Assembly: GCA_024449915.1 (NCBI GenBank) | Contig: JAMZAV010001842.1 | Location: 1-64,000 of the forward strand | From: Sweltsa coloradensis | Lineage: Eukaryota > Arthropoda > Insecta > Plecoptera > Chloroperlidae | Direction: 5' to 3' | Length of the DNA stretch: 64,000 bases | Shown here: positions 1 through 11,062 of the stretch, piece after piece | Numbering within the stretch: position 1 is the stretch's first letter | Layout of the letters: each line of letters opens with the position of its first letter | Notes under the pieces: generated by a model | What the model saw: only the letters and a program-made list of their open reading frames with translations | What the model was told of the DNA's origin: nothing | Database searches by the model: none | Position numbers and translations under genes: made by a program

Positions 1-144
1 AAAATTTTTTTTTTCCTTTGGGAATAAAAGTAAATTTGTATCAATATTCATCTTAAAACTTTCACGTTCATTTTTGGATGAGCGACGAGCGTCGAGCGGA
101 AGCAAAGACTTAAATTTCACTGCCCCCCCAAAAAATTTAGCTGG

Positions 145-182
<38 letters not shown>

Positions 183-870
183 CCGTCTGTTTGTTCGCTC
201 TTTTGGGGGAAAACGGATCGCGATCTTGTTTGAAAATTTGACCGGACCTTCGTTTCTCTGAACTTAGGGTTATTTTTTTGGTACAATCGAAGAAAATTTC
301 CATAAATATCGTACTTTTACATTTTTTTTTTTTTTTGTGCGTTTTTTTCGTGACTTTTGGGGCCCGATTCTGACCAAAGGGTGGGCCAAAACTTTATTTC
401 ACATGGCATTAGATTATTGATGTGTACCTTTTGAAAGAAAAATTAAAATTTTAGCTAAATCTATAAAAATAAATTTTTTAAAATTTTATTTTTCATTTTT
501 TTGCGATATTTTCGTCACATTGGGCCGATTCTCCCAAAACGGGTAGGGCAAAAAAGGGGTTTTTCGTTTTCCAGGGATTTTAAGGGTTTGGTGATGTTCC
601 CTTTTTGAAAGAAAAAGTTGAAAAATTTCAGAATCTACAGAAAAAAAGGGTTTTAATATGAGTTTTTTAAAAGTTTTTTAAATACAATTTAACAATACAA
701 TAGAACTTGCAACATCACCTCCACAACATTAAAAAAGCACTTGAAAAAGGAAAATGCAAACAAACGCCAAACCCAAAAAAAAAAAAAAACGCTCACCATC
801 AACGGGGGCGGGACTTTAGCTTTTTTCCTAGTAGTTTAAGAACTTTAACGGTAGTTTTTGTTTCGAAACA
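1..870 (+). repeat. 5' LTR of BEL/Pao element, truncated by window edge and split by an insertion
   Basis: Bases 1-73 and 832-870 match consecutive parts of the 3' LTR at about 10955-11062 (shared ATAAA, TATCAATATTCATCTTAAAAC and the closing TTTCG.AACA). The LTR begins outside the window by roughly 135 bases. A 758-bp Helitron-like element (74-831) interrupts it. The LTR ends in CA at 870 and is followed directly by a primer binding site. Confidence 0.85.
74..831 (+). mobile_element. Helitron2-like non-autonomous element, subfamily A, copy 1 (inside BEL LTR)
   Basis: Starts TTGGATGAGCG and ends TTCCTAG. Comparison with the intact LTR at 11015-11035 places the join between GTTCATTT and TAGTT with no target duplication. 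A run of T follows the GC-rich left end (145-182). The interior carries the subfamily A text (ACCAAAGGGTGGG, ACATGGCATTAG, GTTTTAATATGAG). No open frame is present. The copy is rich in homopolymer slips. Confidence 0.75.
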
Positions 871-874
871 TTTT

Positions 875-891
875 TGGTGACCCCGACGTGA
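875..891 (+). promoter_or_regulatory. primer binding site of BEL/Pao element
   Basis: TGGTGACCCCGACGTGA begins four bases after the end of the 5' LTR, where a tRNA-primed minus-strand binding site is expected. The sequence resembles 3' tRNA ends ending in TGG on the plus strand. The priming tRNA was not identified. Confidence 0.7.
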
Positions 892-3800
892 TTTGTGATA
901 GTGGTTTGATATTGGGGATCGACTCAAGAAGATGCTCGCCTGTGGGGGGTTTTCGTTTACCAGGACACACTGGGTTTCAAGAGCTTGCTAAAGTTTCCCC
1001 AATGAAGACCCTTGTCTCGGGGGAAATTAGAAAAAACTGGGAAGGTTTATGACCGATTGAGGCAGCGGGACTCTAAATATTTAGAAAGTCTTCTGGATAT
1101 GACTGTATGACGGGATTTTTCCCCATGGAAAGCGACCTTTTGGGGGCTTTTGAAATCGTCGGCAGAGGAAAGGAGAAAGTTGGTAGAGCTCTCACTTATT
1201 AAATGAGTGTCATGTACCAACGTGTGGTTGACACCGGGTCCAATGGGACATTTACTCTCCAAAGATAGATTAAGAATTTGATTGGTAAAACTGACAGGGG
1301 GGTTGCTTCTGGTCACTTTTAAAAGTGACGAGGACCCGAGTTTCATGTTTGTGACAAATTTCAGTTTTGGTCCAGTTATAAGTGGAACTCGTGCTAGCGA
1401 GCTTGTCGATAGCTACCCTAGTCAGCAAAAACTATGCGAGGGTAATTTTTCACTGAAGAAAGATTGGGTAAGGAGGACTCTTAATTAAATTTTTTTAGAG
1501 AGCTGCTGAAGTTGTAATCACAACGCCCCTCTAACAAAGGAAACCAACGCTTTCCAGCATTTTTGATAAATAAAAGGTCATTTTTTTTGGGGCATAGTAC
1601 ACGGGGTCGCTCCCGATAAATGTGCTGCGTACTATTTCCTCTTGTAATAAAGTCTACCTGATGAAACCTTGGGGCTTGGCTAAAACTCTTTTTATCGCCC
1701 TCAGGAGCGATCACGGTGGGGGGGGAAAAAAATCGTTCGTGCTAAGGGGAAATTCCCAAAACAAGATTAAAAGGAAGAAAGGATAGATCTACCAAATCTA
1801 TTTTTGTACCGGTACAGGGAGTTAGAGACTGAAGAAAGGAACGAAAAACTGACGTTTTTACTTGTTGTTGCCTACGTGCGGGGTTTTTTAAATGGCGTAG
1901 TGGAAGTGTTTTTTTTGCAAAAACATCACGAAAGTCGTGTTGTTTGGGGCCAAAGACTGTCCATGCCGAAAAAACACAAACTCACCAAAAAAAATGTTTT
2001 TTACTTGTCTCCCTCAAATCATTACCAAAAATGCAAACTGTCTTAATTTTCTCTGTGTCAAGAAAATTTTTTTTTGATGTGTTAAATTTGCCTTCTCATA
2101 AAAATATGAGATTCATACCTACGTCTCAGTTTTTAAAGACGTGGCAAAAGTTCAATGTCAAACCAATCTGAAAAGTGACTTTTGTTCTTTACTCTGTTGG
2201 TTGATGTTTTACTAACGGAGATCAAGGACTTTTAAGCTTTATTGAACTGGATCTCAACGCTCGTATGTACTGAATCAACAGCAATCGCTTGGATTGTATT
2301 CATGGTAAGGAGAAAATCACACATTCTTTTTTGGTGGTCCCAACCCGGCCCCAAAGTTCATGAAAATTTTTAAAACCCCCAACCTCGGAAGCCTGGGGGG
2401 TTATCTAGTAGGCCTATTCCTTTGATGTCCTAATTTCAAAGTAAGTTTGGGGGAAAAAATACCCCAGTTCAAAAGGAAATGGATGAATAATTGAGAACTA
2501 TCATTATTTGGGTTAGTGATATAGGAAAGGGTAGGCCTAGTGAATTGAATTGTTACTTGGGGCTGAGTAACGGGCAGTACCACTGGGGCTTAAAACGTTG
2601 ACAAAAGGTTGAAGCAGTAAAACGGAAATAGGGTTGGCGCTGATGGGACGTATTAAACCCGGTAATACAAAAGTCATGTTGTGACATCTATGAAAGTCTG
2701 ATGCATCTGTTTCAGAGTTTTGGGCTGAATCCATTTGGGATTAGCGATCCTTGAGAGGGTTCCCCGAAAAACCGCGGCTGCAAAGAAATCATTTTTTTGA
2801 AACGGGGCCGCACAAAGAGGGAGGTATCTGGTGGCTTTACCCGGATTGACGGTCACCCCCCCTCTACCTCAAAAAAGGGAAATTGCCGGAAAAAAGGGTT
2901 TTTGTTGCCTCAATAAAATTTAAAAAAAAAGGAAACTGGAAAATTTACGGGAAAATTTTTAAAAACTGGGTTCAAGAAGGATAATCGAGGAAGTACCTGT
3001 GCGGGATAGAACCCAATCACTATTTGCCTCATCTCCCGTTTTCAAGCCCAAAAGTCTCAACGCAGTTCGCCCTGTATTTTATGCTCAAATAAAAAGCAAC
3101 AAGTCACCCCCCCAAAAATTGTCTGGAAAGGGGGTCGAAACCCCATAGGTTGATACCTTCTGTAAAAAGATTCCGAAAAAGAAAATTGGGGGCACTTCAG
3201 ACTTCGTAAAGGGTTTCTCTGATTGAAATACCAAGAAAGGGCAGAGTTTTTTGCGGTTTTTATGGTGGGAGAGTGTTATGAGAGCCATTTAAAATGTTCA
3301 AACACAAAAGGTAGTTTTTGGACTCAACTGTAGTCCATTCTTACTTGGTAGTGATAGATTATCACTTGAACAACCAAAATACCTGAAGATAAAATCTCAT
3401 TTCCAAGAAATTCGATTCGCTCTATGTTGAAATTGTGTACTTCCCTCGATACAGTAGAAAAGTTTGCCAATTTTTGGGAGGAATCATAAACTGCTTGAGA
3501 CGCTAAGATGGACCTAAAAATGTGGAAATTTCGAAAAAGAAATCTGAAAAGGAAAACGGGGAGAAAAAACCCTTTTGTTTTGGGGTTTTAATTTTGGGTC
3601 GTCATCTGGCAGTTTGAGTGTTTTTAAAACCCCCCATGAATCTGTTTTTAGGAATGACAAAAAAACAATTTTATCTATACTCAAAAGATTTTCGACCCAC
3701 TTTGAATATGTTGCCCGTAAATTTCTTCCAAAAATAATGCTGCAAGAAAAGTGATTGTAAATGGGATGGGATGTACTCCTGGGGAAGATCTTCAAAGAAA

Positions 3801-5094
3801 TTTTTAAAATGGCTAACAGATTCGATTTTTTTATCGAATTTAAAAATTTCCAAAAACACAAAAAAGCGAACGTAGGAAACTATTGAGTTTACGTCGTTCC
3901 CTACTTTTTTGATGCAAGTGGATTTCATATTGCAGTAGTTTTTTTCCCCAAAACGAGCGTCTGAGGGGGTTCTGTACAACTTATACAAGCAAAATCAAGA
4001 ATAGCCCCGCTGAAGAAACAAAAATACCTCGATTGGAGTTAATGACTGTCTAATTGGAAGTCGCTTATTTGGAATAAAATAAAAAATCTTTGGGATATAA
4101 AGACAAAACTGATTTTTCCCTTTTTGATGATTACGACAGCTTAGCATGGATCGGGGAATGATTTTAATTTGGGGGACTTTCGTTGGAAATCGGTTTAAAA
4201 GAGATTGCATCTCACTAAAACCGGAAAAAAGGAGGCATGTACCAGGGTCTCTCAATCCTGCTTCTCCTCCGAGGTTGCAAGCTCAAAGCCTTGTCTTCGG
4301 ATGGGGGGAGGGACCGGGGTGGCTCAAAGAAATCTTCACATGGGCCGTGGGAGGAAACTAAATTCACGGAATTTGTTCTCTGAACGAAAAAGAAAGTAAT
4401 GAAAGCCATCCTTTACAACCGGTGAAAACGACCCGGAACTAACCCAAGGGGTTTTCATCTACAATCGGTTAGTAGGGCACAGCATGGTGCAGGATTTTTA
4501 ACAAGTCTCGCAAGAAGATTGTGCCAAGGGTTTCCTGACAGTCCGACGAGCTCAACGCGCAAAAAGAGATCTACTTTAAACAAAAAATTCAACAGGGTCT
4601 TTTCGTTTAAAGGAAAGTGGCTTGGGTCTTCAAGTATTTAAAGGGGTAACGGACTATTCGATTTAAACAAGACCGCTATGAAAAATGATATCATTTTTCA
4701 TATTCCCCTTTTTTCTACTACCGTCCAAACATCTAGTGGTGAATATGATCATCAGAGAAAACCTCAAGAACATCACGCAGGAGTACAGTTTTTAATGGGG
4801 AAAATTGCGAGAAAAATTTTGGATTGTGAAACAGACAAAAATAAAAAGAACTGTTTGAAATGCCAAGATGTAAAGTTTGCAGCCAAAAGGGTTCAAAGAC
4901 TTACCCCCCCATTTCCCCAAAACAGAGTAAACCCCGCAGCAGTGTTTCAGATTGTTGGGGTGGGGCCCCAGCTGGCCCAATGTATCTTAAAGGGTAAGAG
5001 TAAGTTTGGCTAGTGTTGTTTCCCTGTGCAGTAAAAACCCAGCTATTAAACTTGGAACTTGTAAGCTCACTCCAGCACTGGGCTTTTATTCATG
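892..5094 (+). pseudogene. BEL/Pao gag-pol, 5' part (gag, protease, RT, RNase H, start of integrase)
   Basis: No long frame is open, but domain text appears in order across shifting frames. Gag-like residues lie at about 1020-1480. Cys/His-rich zinc-knuckle remnants lie at about 1900-2110. A protease-to-RT linker is near 2400-2760. Reverse transcriptase lies at about 2820-3860 (IIEEVPVRD; NCLERG; FLRFLWW-like). RNase H lies at about 3880-4400 (FDASG-like, QAKSRIAP, WGTFVGNR, HVPGSLNPA, EGPGWLKE). The integrase zinc region and core start lie at 4740-5093 (HAGVQFLMGK, NRVNP, AVFQIVGV, LVLFPCAV, LELVSSL). The frame breaks often fall in homopolymers, so they may be sequencing error, decay, or both. 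The region stops inside the integrase core because a gypsy element is inserted there; it resumes at 9985. Confidence 0.85.
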
Positions 5095-5295
5095 TGGGGA
5101 ATGCTTGTATTCCCCCCCACTTATGATGATGAAAGTGTGCCCAGCCATATACCATAGTCAAGGCGGTGACATTCCAGCACCATCTTGGATGCAGTCCTGA
5201 GGCAGGTCATGTCATGATTGAAATGTGTTTAGCTTTAGTGTCTTCATTAAATATGTTTCCCAACATGGTATGTATTATTCTTTGCGTATATCACA
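5095..5295 (+). repeat. 5' LTR of nested Ty3/gypsy element
   Basis: A segment of about 200 bp that recurs at 9792-9984 (shared ACTTATGATGATG, CATAGTCAAGGCGGTG, CCTGAGGCAGGTCATG, TATTATTCTTTGCGTATATC). It starts TGGGGAATG and ends CACA, the usual TG...CA form. It interrupts the BEL integrase core just after residues reading AFIH. Confidence 0.85.
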
Positions 5296-5296
5296 A

Positions 5297-5313
5297 TGGC
5301 GACGACGATGGGA
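5297..5313 (+). promoter_or_regulatory. primer binding site of Ty3/gypsy element
   Basis: TGGCGACGACGATGGGA follows the 5' LTR after one base, the expected position of a tRNA-primed binding site. The call rests on position and the leading TGG; the tRNA is not identified. Confidence 0.6.
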
Positions 5314-5429
5314 TTTTTGGAAGGCACCAGGTCAGTAGGCTATGAGATTTAGCATCTACTTGCCATACCTAGGCTAGGCCCTAGGCCCTAGCCCCTGCTG
5401 TGTTGATTGCCCTGGGACATAGGCCTACA

Positions 5430-6300
5430 AGCTCTTTTGCTACCATGGCTCCTCCTCCTACAGTCCAGCCTGTCTATCTGGGTATGTGTGGCACATGCCC
5501 GAGCTGGTAAAGGAGGACCTGGAAGAGTGGTCTATTTTTAAAAAGAAAAACTTGGTTTTATTTTGTGGCTAATGGCATCACAGACATGCCCGGGAAAGCG
5601 GGCTATCCTGTTTGCCAACACAGGGGACATAGTTTACAGAAGCATACGGAAAGCTATGTGACCCAACCACAGTATCGTATGCAAAAGCTATAGGGGACTT
5701 TGGATAATCATTTCCGTCCCAAGACAAATGTATGGGTCAGCAGAGCAGTGTTCAGTGGGCGAACACAAGCCGGCGAATGCTTCAAAGATTTTGTTGCCGA
5801 GCGGGCGTCTGCTAGCAAAAGATTGCGATTTTTGCAGATTTAGACAAAGATTTGCTGCAACAAATGCTGTTGGGCATGCGAGACATGCGTCTTAAGGAGA
5901 CGTTGTTTACACTGAAGATCTCACATGTGTTAAAGTGTATGATCGTGCCGTAGCAGCGGAGACCGCAAAGATCAAACATGGCGAGTTGCAAGGCCAGGTT
6001 AGTGGTGCGTTTGCTCAACCTCAGGCAGCTGCTGTTCATCGGGCCTCGGGGTTTAGTTATAGGCCTAAGGGGAGCAAAGGTGGTGGGAATAGGCCTAGGC
6101 CTAGGCCTACTAGTCCGACCACGGATAGGCCCTTTGCTACTCATGGGGAAATCGGGGACCACATGAAGTCCAATTGCCCGTACCAGAAGTACAGGTGCAA
6201 TTATTGCCGGCAAGTGGGACATCTAGTCCGGATGTGTCCCAAGAAAAAGCACGACCCAGCCGCCCAGGCCGCAGTGTCGCAACCACGTCCCAGGATATTT
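5430..6300 (+). pseudogene. Ty3/gypsy gag with CCHC zinc knuckle
   Basis: Several frames together read like a gypsy capsid: YFVANGITD near 5555-5582, NHFRPKTNVW near 5707-5736, and CFKDFVAERA near 5779-5808. From 5935 one frame stays open through a basic Arg/Pro-rich stretch to a zinc knuckle at 6196-6237, CNYCRQVGHLVRMC, spaced C-X2-C-X4-H-X4-C; this motif binds nucleic acid in retroelement Gag. A second, damaged knuckle may precede it (HGEIGDHMKSNC). An AGGCCTA run at about 6090-6110 lies within the Arg/Pro codons. The gene is broken by frameshifts upstream of 5935. Confidence 0.8.
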
Positions 6301-6399
6301 ACGTGGGGAAATTCACGAGGAAGAAAGCAGGCCCTGGGGCTCACCAGGTGGTGGAAGAAAATAGCGAGCCTAACCATGTTTTTCTCTGGTCTTTTTCAG

Positions 6400-9300
6400 T
6401 GTACCGGTAAGGCTGGTCCAGTCCCTCCGCCGATACGGTGTCTTTTTCTGATTATAATCAACCTCTGGTTATGGAGGTAGCTCGGGTTTGCGGCATACCC
6501 ACTCATTGGGAGTGATTTGTATGAGGCGCGTTTTCTAGATTCCATTATCATCACCGAGTGTTCATCTTAGAACCTGGTCGAAGGAAAAACTGCGGGTTTG
6601 AAAGGTGCTTTCACTTCTTTAGTGCAGTTCAAAGGTCACTCGTGGAGTTGCAAGTAGTTGTTATGTCGCAGCAAGGTCCTGCTTTAATGGGTCGTAATTG
6701 GTTTGATGCTTTGGGTATTATTGTAGATGGTTTTCCAATATGTCTTAAGGTAGATTCTTTGCCGGCCCATCTGAGGGTAAATCAACTGTGACATCTATTC
6801 CATTGTATCTGCAAGTTTTTTCATTGTGTGTTCCAGCCGGGGTTGGGCAAATACTTTGGGTCCTCCAGCCCACATCTACCTAAAGTCGGGAGCTGTTCCT
6901 GTTTTCCGTAAAAGCTAGGCCTGTGCCTTTTTGCTCTTCAGTCTAGAGTGAGCCAGAAATCGACAAAATGGTAGAATCAGGTGTTCTTGTTCCAGTCACT
7001 CACTCTGAGTGGGGCAACACCGACTGTTAATGGTGGAAAAGCGGGATGGAAGTATTCGCATTTGTGGGGATTTTTCCGGAACGGTCAACCCGTCATGTGA
7101 CCGGGAAATCTATCCGCTTCCCACAACTGACGAACTCCTAAGTAAGCTTTCAGAGGTAAGCTATTTACCAAGATTGACCTCTCTCAAGCTTTTTTACGGG
7201 TTTGTCTGTTGATGAGGAAACTTCAAATGTTCTGACATGAATACCCATGGGGCGGAACCTGTTCCGCATGACACGACTAAGTCCGGCTGTCGTCAGCGCC
7301 GCGTATTTCCAGGTGTCCTGAAGTCGCTTCTAGCAGACCTTAGAGGGGGTTTCTTGTGTTTCTAGATGTTTCTTCCTGGTAAAGGGTAGCAATAAAAGGA
7401 AACTAGCTGAACGTGTTTCGGAAGGTGTTTCTCGCCTAAATGATGTTGGCTACGCGTTCGCCCTAGACAAGTGTTCTTTTGCAGTCCCTGCTATCGATTA
7501 TGTAGGCTACCACATTTCTGCAACGGGATAAAAGCCAATGATAGTAAATTGGTCAGTTACTATATCTACCTTCACCTACTTGTCGGGAAAAAACTTCAGC
7601 GTTCCTAGTCATAAATTACTATGATCGGTTCTTTCCCGATAAGCGACTCGTTTCCATCCCCTTTACCAGCTGCTTCATACCTGGGACAACGCAACCTGGA
7701 AGTGGGTAGTCGGAAGAGGCGTGCATTAAGTATCTCATAAAGTCATGACTTCTGGTGAGGTACTTATGCATTTCAACCCTAATTTACCGATTGTTCTGGT
7801 TTGCGGATGCTTCACCTTTGGTGTGGAGCATTTGCTATCCCATGTTTTGGCAAACGGAGAGGAGCGCCCAGTGGCGTATGCCTCGCGAACTCTCCGAGCC
7901 AGCGAGAAAAACTACTCTCAACTTGATCGGAGGGTGGCGGTAATTTTTGGGGTATCCAAGTTCCACATGTATTTATATGGACGTAATTTCAAAATTCTTA
8001 CGGACAACAAGCCGTTGTGTGGAATTTTCAGGTCCGATCCCCCGATTCCAGATGTTGTTTCACCACGCATGCTGCGTTGGGTCTAATGCTAAACAAGTAT
8101 CAATATCAATTGCAGCAGCGCCAGGTAAACTGCACTGCAATGCAACTATTTGAGCAGGTTACCTTTGGCTAATGCTGTTTTTGAGGAATTTCCCGAGCCA
8201 GCCCGGAGTTCTCTTTTAGGAAGCCCTCTCTATCCCCACTCACGGCACAAGCTATCGCAAGGCTCCAGTGAGGAAACCAATTTCTTTCCCAGTCTTAGGT
8301 CAATGTATTACCCTGGTCGTACCTATTCAGGGGATTGTGTAATGAGAAGTACTGTCACATAATCATGGACATCTGTCGGTAATGCAGGGTGTTGTTTCGA
8401 GGCAATCGTGTGTCATTTTCCCCCCGTACTTCTCCATCAGTTTTTTAACTTCTACCAAGGTAACCAGGGTATTGTCCGTCTAAGGCCCTAGCAGCAGCTA
8501 TGTCTGGTGGCCAGGTATAAGTGAGGACATGAAGTGTTAGTAACATGCGAAGCCTGTTTCGGTAGTCCAGCCCTGCCCCAGCGGCCCGGTTGTTTCATGG
8601 TCCCGCCCCTGACGGGTCTGGTCTCGTTTCATTAGATTCGCTGGTCCAACCATGGCCACACTTTTCCCCATTTGGGAGATGGTACCTCAAAGTGGATCGA
8701 GGTACAGATTTCCGTGGCTCAATTCATCGGTGACACAATTGGATTCCTGCGTTCCTGTTCGCACGCATGGAATTCCTATCAATTGGTACGGACAATGGAC
8801 CAGCTTTCCGGGCCACCGAATTTGAAAAGTTCTGGCCAAGCTAATGGGGATTCGACATACTCTCAGTGCCGTACAAGCCACGACAAATGGCAGGCAAAAG
8901 AGAGCGTCCCTGTCAAGAACCTTTTAAAGAACTTTTGCAAAGTTGGGGCGCGAAATCGCTGGGTTCTCCTCATGCTACACACCCAATCCTATACAAACCC
9001 AGGGCGTGCTCCGTGTGAGAGCTTATTTGGGGGGCGGGTTCGCTCGCTTATTGATCGCTTCTCCGGCATCAGCTCCTCGATCTCAAGCGTCCCATTGCCG
9101 CAAGTCGTTCATTTGCTGTGGGTCAGCGGGTGTACATCGTCCTACAAGGCCCGGGGGAGCGGTGGTTGCCGGAGTAATCTTTCCGTTGAAGGCCCAAGAA
9201 AACCCTTTGGTGTCGGGAGAATGTGGGTGGAGCATAGACATATCGATCAGGTTTTTCTCGCGCTTGCCGATCCGGGCTGAAGTTTGCTGCAATCTGCCGC

Positions 9301-9480
9301 CCAACTCTGGCTGAAAATCCTTTTGCTGCCTCTGCCCTTGCAAAAAGAAGGTTGCTGAGCCACTTTCACCTAGTCCTGATGGTGAATTAATGCCGACTCC
9401 GCCTACACCGGCTTGTCGCAGATCCATGGTCAAACCATTCGCTGCTGTCAGTGGATCCCAACAATCAGGTTCAACTCCAG
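6400..9480 (+). pseudogene. Ty3/gypsy pol (protease, RT, RNase H, integrase), frameshifted
   Basis: Domains follow the Ty3 order. The protease end is at about 6660-6790 (LMGRNWFDALGI). RT is at about 6955-7400 (EIDKMVESGVLVPV, then a degraded palm). RNase H is the best preserved part, at 7745-8086, open in one frame (ERPVAYASRTLRASEKNYSQ and YLYGRNFKILTDNKPL). Integrase is at about 8160-9080; a +1 frame reads TDNGPAFRATEFEKFW at about 8791-8838, which contains the second catalytic Asp, and SKWIEV lies near 8687. The C-terminal tail ends near RHIDQ at 9234-9248. Many single-base shifts mean that no full polyprotein is encoded as written. Integrase followed by an LTR, with RNase H before integrase, fixes the Ty3/gypsy class. 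Confidence 0.85.
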
Positions 9481-9780
9481 CGCAACGCGCTCAAAGCGGA
9501 TTTGTAACAAGCCAACCTATTCAAGGATTTTGTAACTGTTTTTAAATTTAATGTACATTTACCTTTTCTAAAATCCTTGTATGTATTCTTTAAAATTTTT
9601 TGTTATTTCTTACTGTCTTAATTTTAATTCCTGCAAATGTTATTGTATTGATATATTACGACTTAATTGAATATGTGTTTGTCTTTGTTCTTTGTATGTT
9701 GTTTATCTTATTCTTGCGTAAATTTTTATGTGAAATTTTAATTCTTGTTGAATTTTTGACATGTGTGTTTTTTAAATTTT

Positions 9781-9791
9781 GAGGGAAGGTT
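9781..9791 (+). promoter_or_regulatory. polypurine tract of Ty3/gypsy element
   Basis: GAGGGAAGG plus two T residues abuts the 3' LTR. A purine run here primes plus-strand synthesis in LTR elements. Confidence 0.6.
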
Positions 9792-9984
9792 TGGTGAATG
9801 ATTGTATTCCCCGCCACTTATGATGATGGCAGTGTGCCCCGCCATATCCCATAGTCAAGGCGGTGGGTATTCCGCACCTCTTGATGCATCCTGAGGCAGG
9901 TCATGCATGATTGTAGTGTTTAGCTTTATGGGCTCATTAAAAATTTTTTCCCCAAAAGGGATTGTATTATTCTTTGCGTATATC
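9792..9984 (+). repeat. 3' LTR of nested Ty3/gypsy element
   Basis: Matches 5095-5295 with scattered single-base differences. It starts TGGTGAATG and ends near CGTATATC. The terminal CACA of the 5' copy is not seen here, and BEL coding text (TTTGTGGCTCGCCGAGG, reading FVARRG) resumes at once. The element therefore has lost a few bases at its right edge, or the read is imperfect. No clear target duplication was found. Confidence 0.82.
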
Positions 9985-10805
9985 TTTGTGGCTCGCCGAG
10001 GAAGGCCCCTCGTCTTAGCGAAAAACGCGCCAATTTTTGTTTTGGGTGTGCTAATGCTCTTCAAGAGTTGGGCTGGGATAAGGTGAAGAATGAATTCGCA
10101 TGGGCAAGATTCACTGGAATTACCCTCCTCAGCAGCATGGTGGGGAGATGGGGGGAGGTTTCATTCGCTCAGTAAAGGATACTCAAGCGCGTGCTAGGAA
10201 AGTCTTCCTTTGAACTACGAAGAGCTTTCTACAGTATTGTTGTGATGCTGAGGCCCGTCTCAATGGGAGACTCTCACCTACATTTTCAGACAACATAGAC
10301 ATTTGAACCTTTTCTCCGGGCGATGTTTCTGATGGATATTCGCGAACCCGACGTGTCCAGTTTTAGATATGTTGGGAAACTGAGGTTTCCAACGCGTTTT
10401 CCGTTATAGACAAATTGTCCCTGACCATCTACAAGCCGATTTAGGAAAAATATTTGGACAACTGGTACAACGCGGAAGGCAAGTGGACGACACGGAAACT
10501 ATCATCGGCGAGATTGTGCTTGTGGAGCCGAAATAAAAGTAGCTGGACTTTGGCAATGGCAAAAGTGTTGGATCTTCTTTCCGGCAATACGGATACGTCG
10601 AGTGGCTCGGTGAAGACGCAGCTGGAATCTTGGTGCGTCCTATACAACGGGTTTTTCCCCTAGAAATGTCAAATCTTCCCGCCTACACGCAGTGAAGATG
10701 ATGCAATTCGCACACGAAGCCGCAAGAGTGATGTCAACATACCCACAGTAGGCTGTCATGGTCAAAATATTATTGTTTCATTTGCTGTCATTATTATGTC
10801 AAAAT
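9985..10805 (+). pseudogene. BEL/Pao integrase, 3' part
   Basis: Continues the integrase that stops at 5094: FVARRGRP at 9985-10008, then FAWARFTGITLLSS-like text near 10091-10131, FLMDIREPDV near 10324-10356, and a C-terminal stretch in shifted frames (RYRQIV, LVQRGRQVDD, ILVRPIQRVFPLEM) to about 10665. The last of these matches the end of BEL/Pao polyproteins, which close with a short RP-Q-L-YPLE type motif. Frames change at least four times. Together with 892-5094 it gives a BEL internal region of about 5 kb once the nested element is removed. Confidence 0.85.
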
Positions 10806-10819
10806 GAAAGGTGGGAGTA
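10806..10819 (+). promoter_or_regulatory. polypurine tract of BEL/Pao element
   Basis: GAAAGGTGGGAG lies two bases before the TGTTGG start of the 3' LTR. Position and purine content fit a plus-strand primer. Confidence 0.6.
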
Positions 10820-11062
10820 TGTTGGAAATGTAGACTTAAAAGATGAGATGGCAGTGGCCATTCATTATATTTCAAAGGCATTTGTGCGCTTGTTTTTTAT
10901 TTGTGTACTCTCAAAAGGCCCTAGTTACGAGCAACTTGATCAAACTAAATTGTAGAGCTTTTTCCTTTGAATAAAGTAAATTTAGTATCAATATTCATCT
11001 TAAAACTTGTCACAGTTCATTTTAGTTATAGAACTTTAACGGGTAGTTATTGTTTCGTAACA
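10820..11062 (+). repeat. 3' LTR of BEL/Pao element
   Basis: Starts TGTTGGAAATG and ends TTTCGTAACA (TG...CA), 243 bp. Its second half equals the broken 5' LTR at 1-73 and 832-870. It provides the uninterrupted target for mapping the Helitron-like insertion at 74-831. Confidence 0.85.

Noticed and set aside
74..831. Classical TIR MITE (cut-and-paste)
   Set aside because: The ends are not inverted repeats of each other at the termini and no target duplication exists at three verifiable sites.
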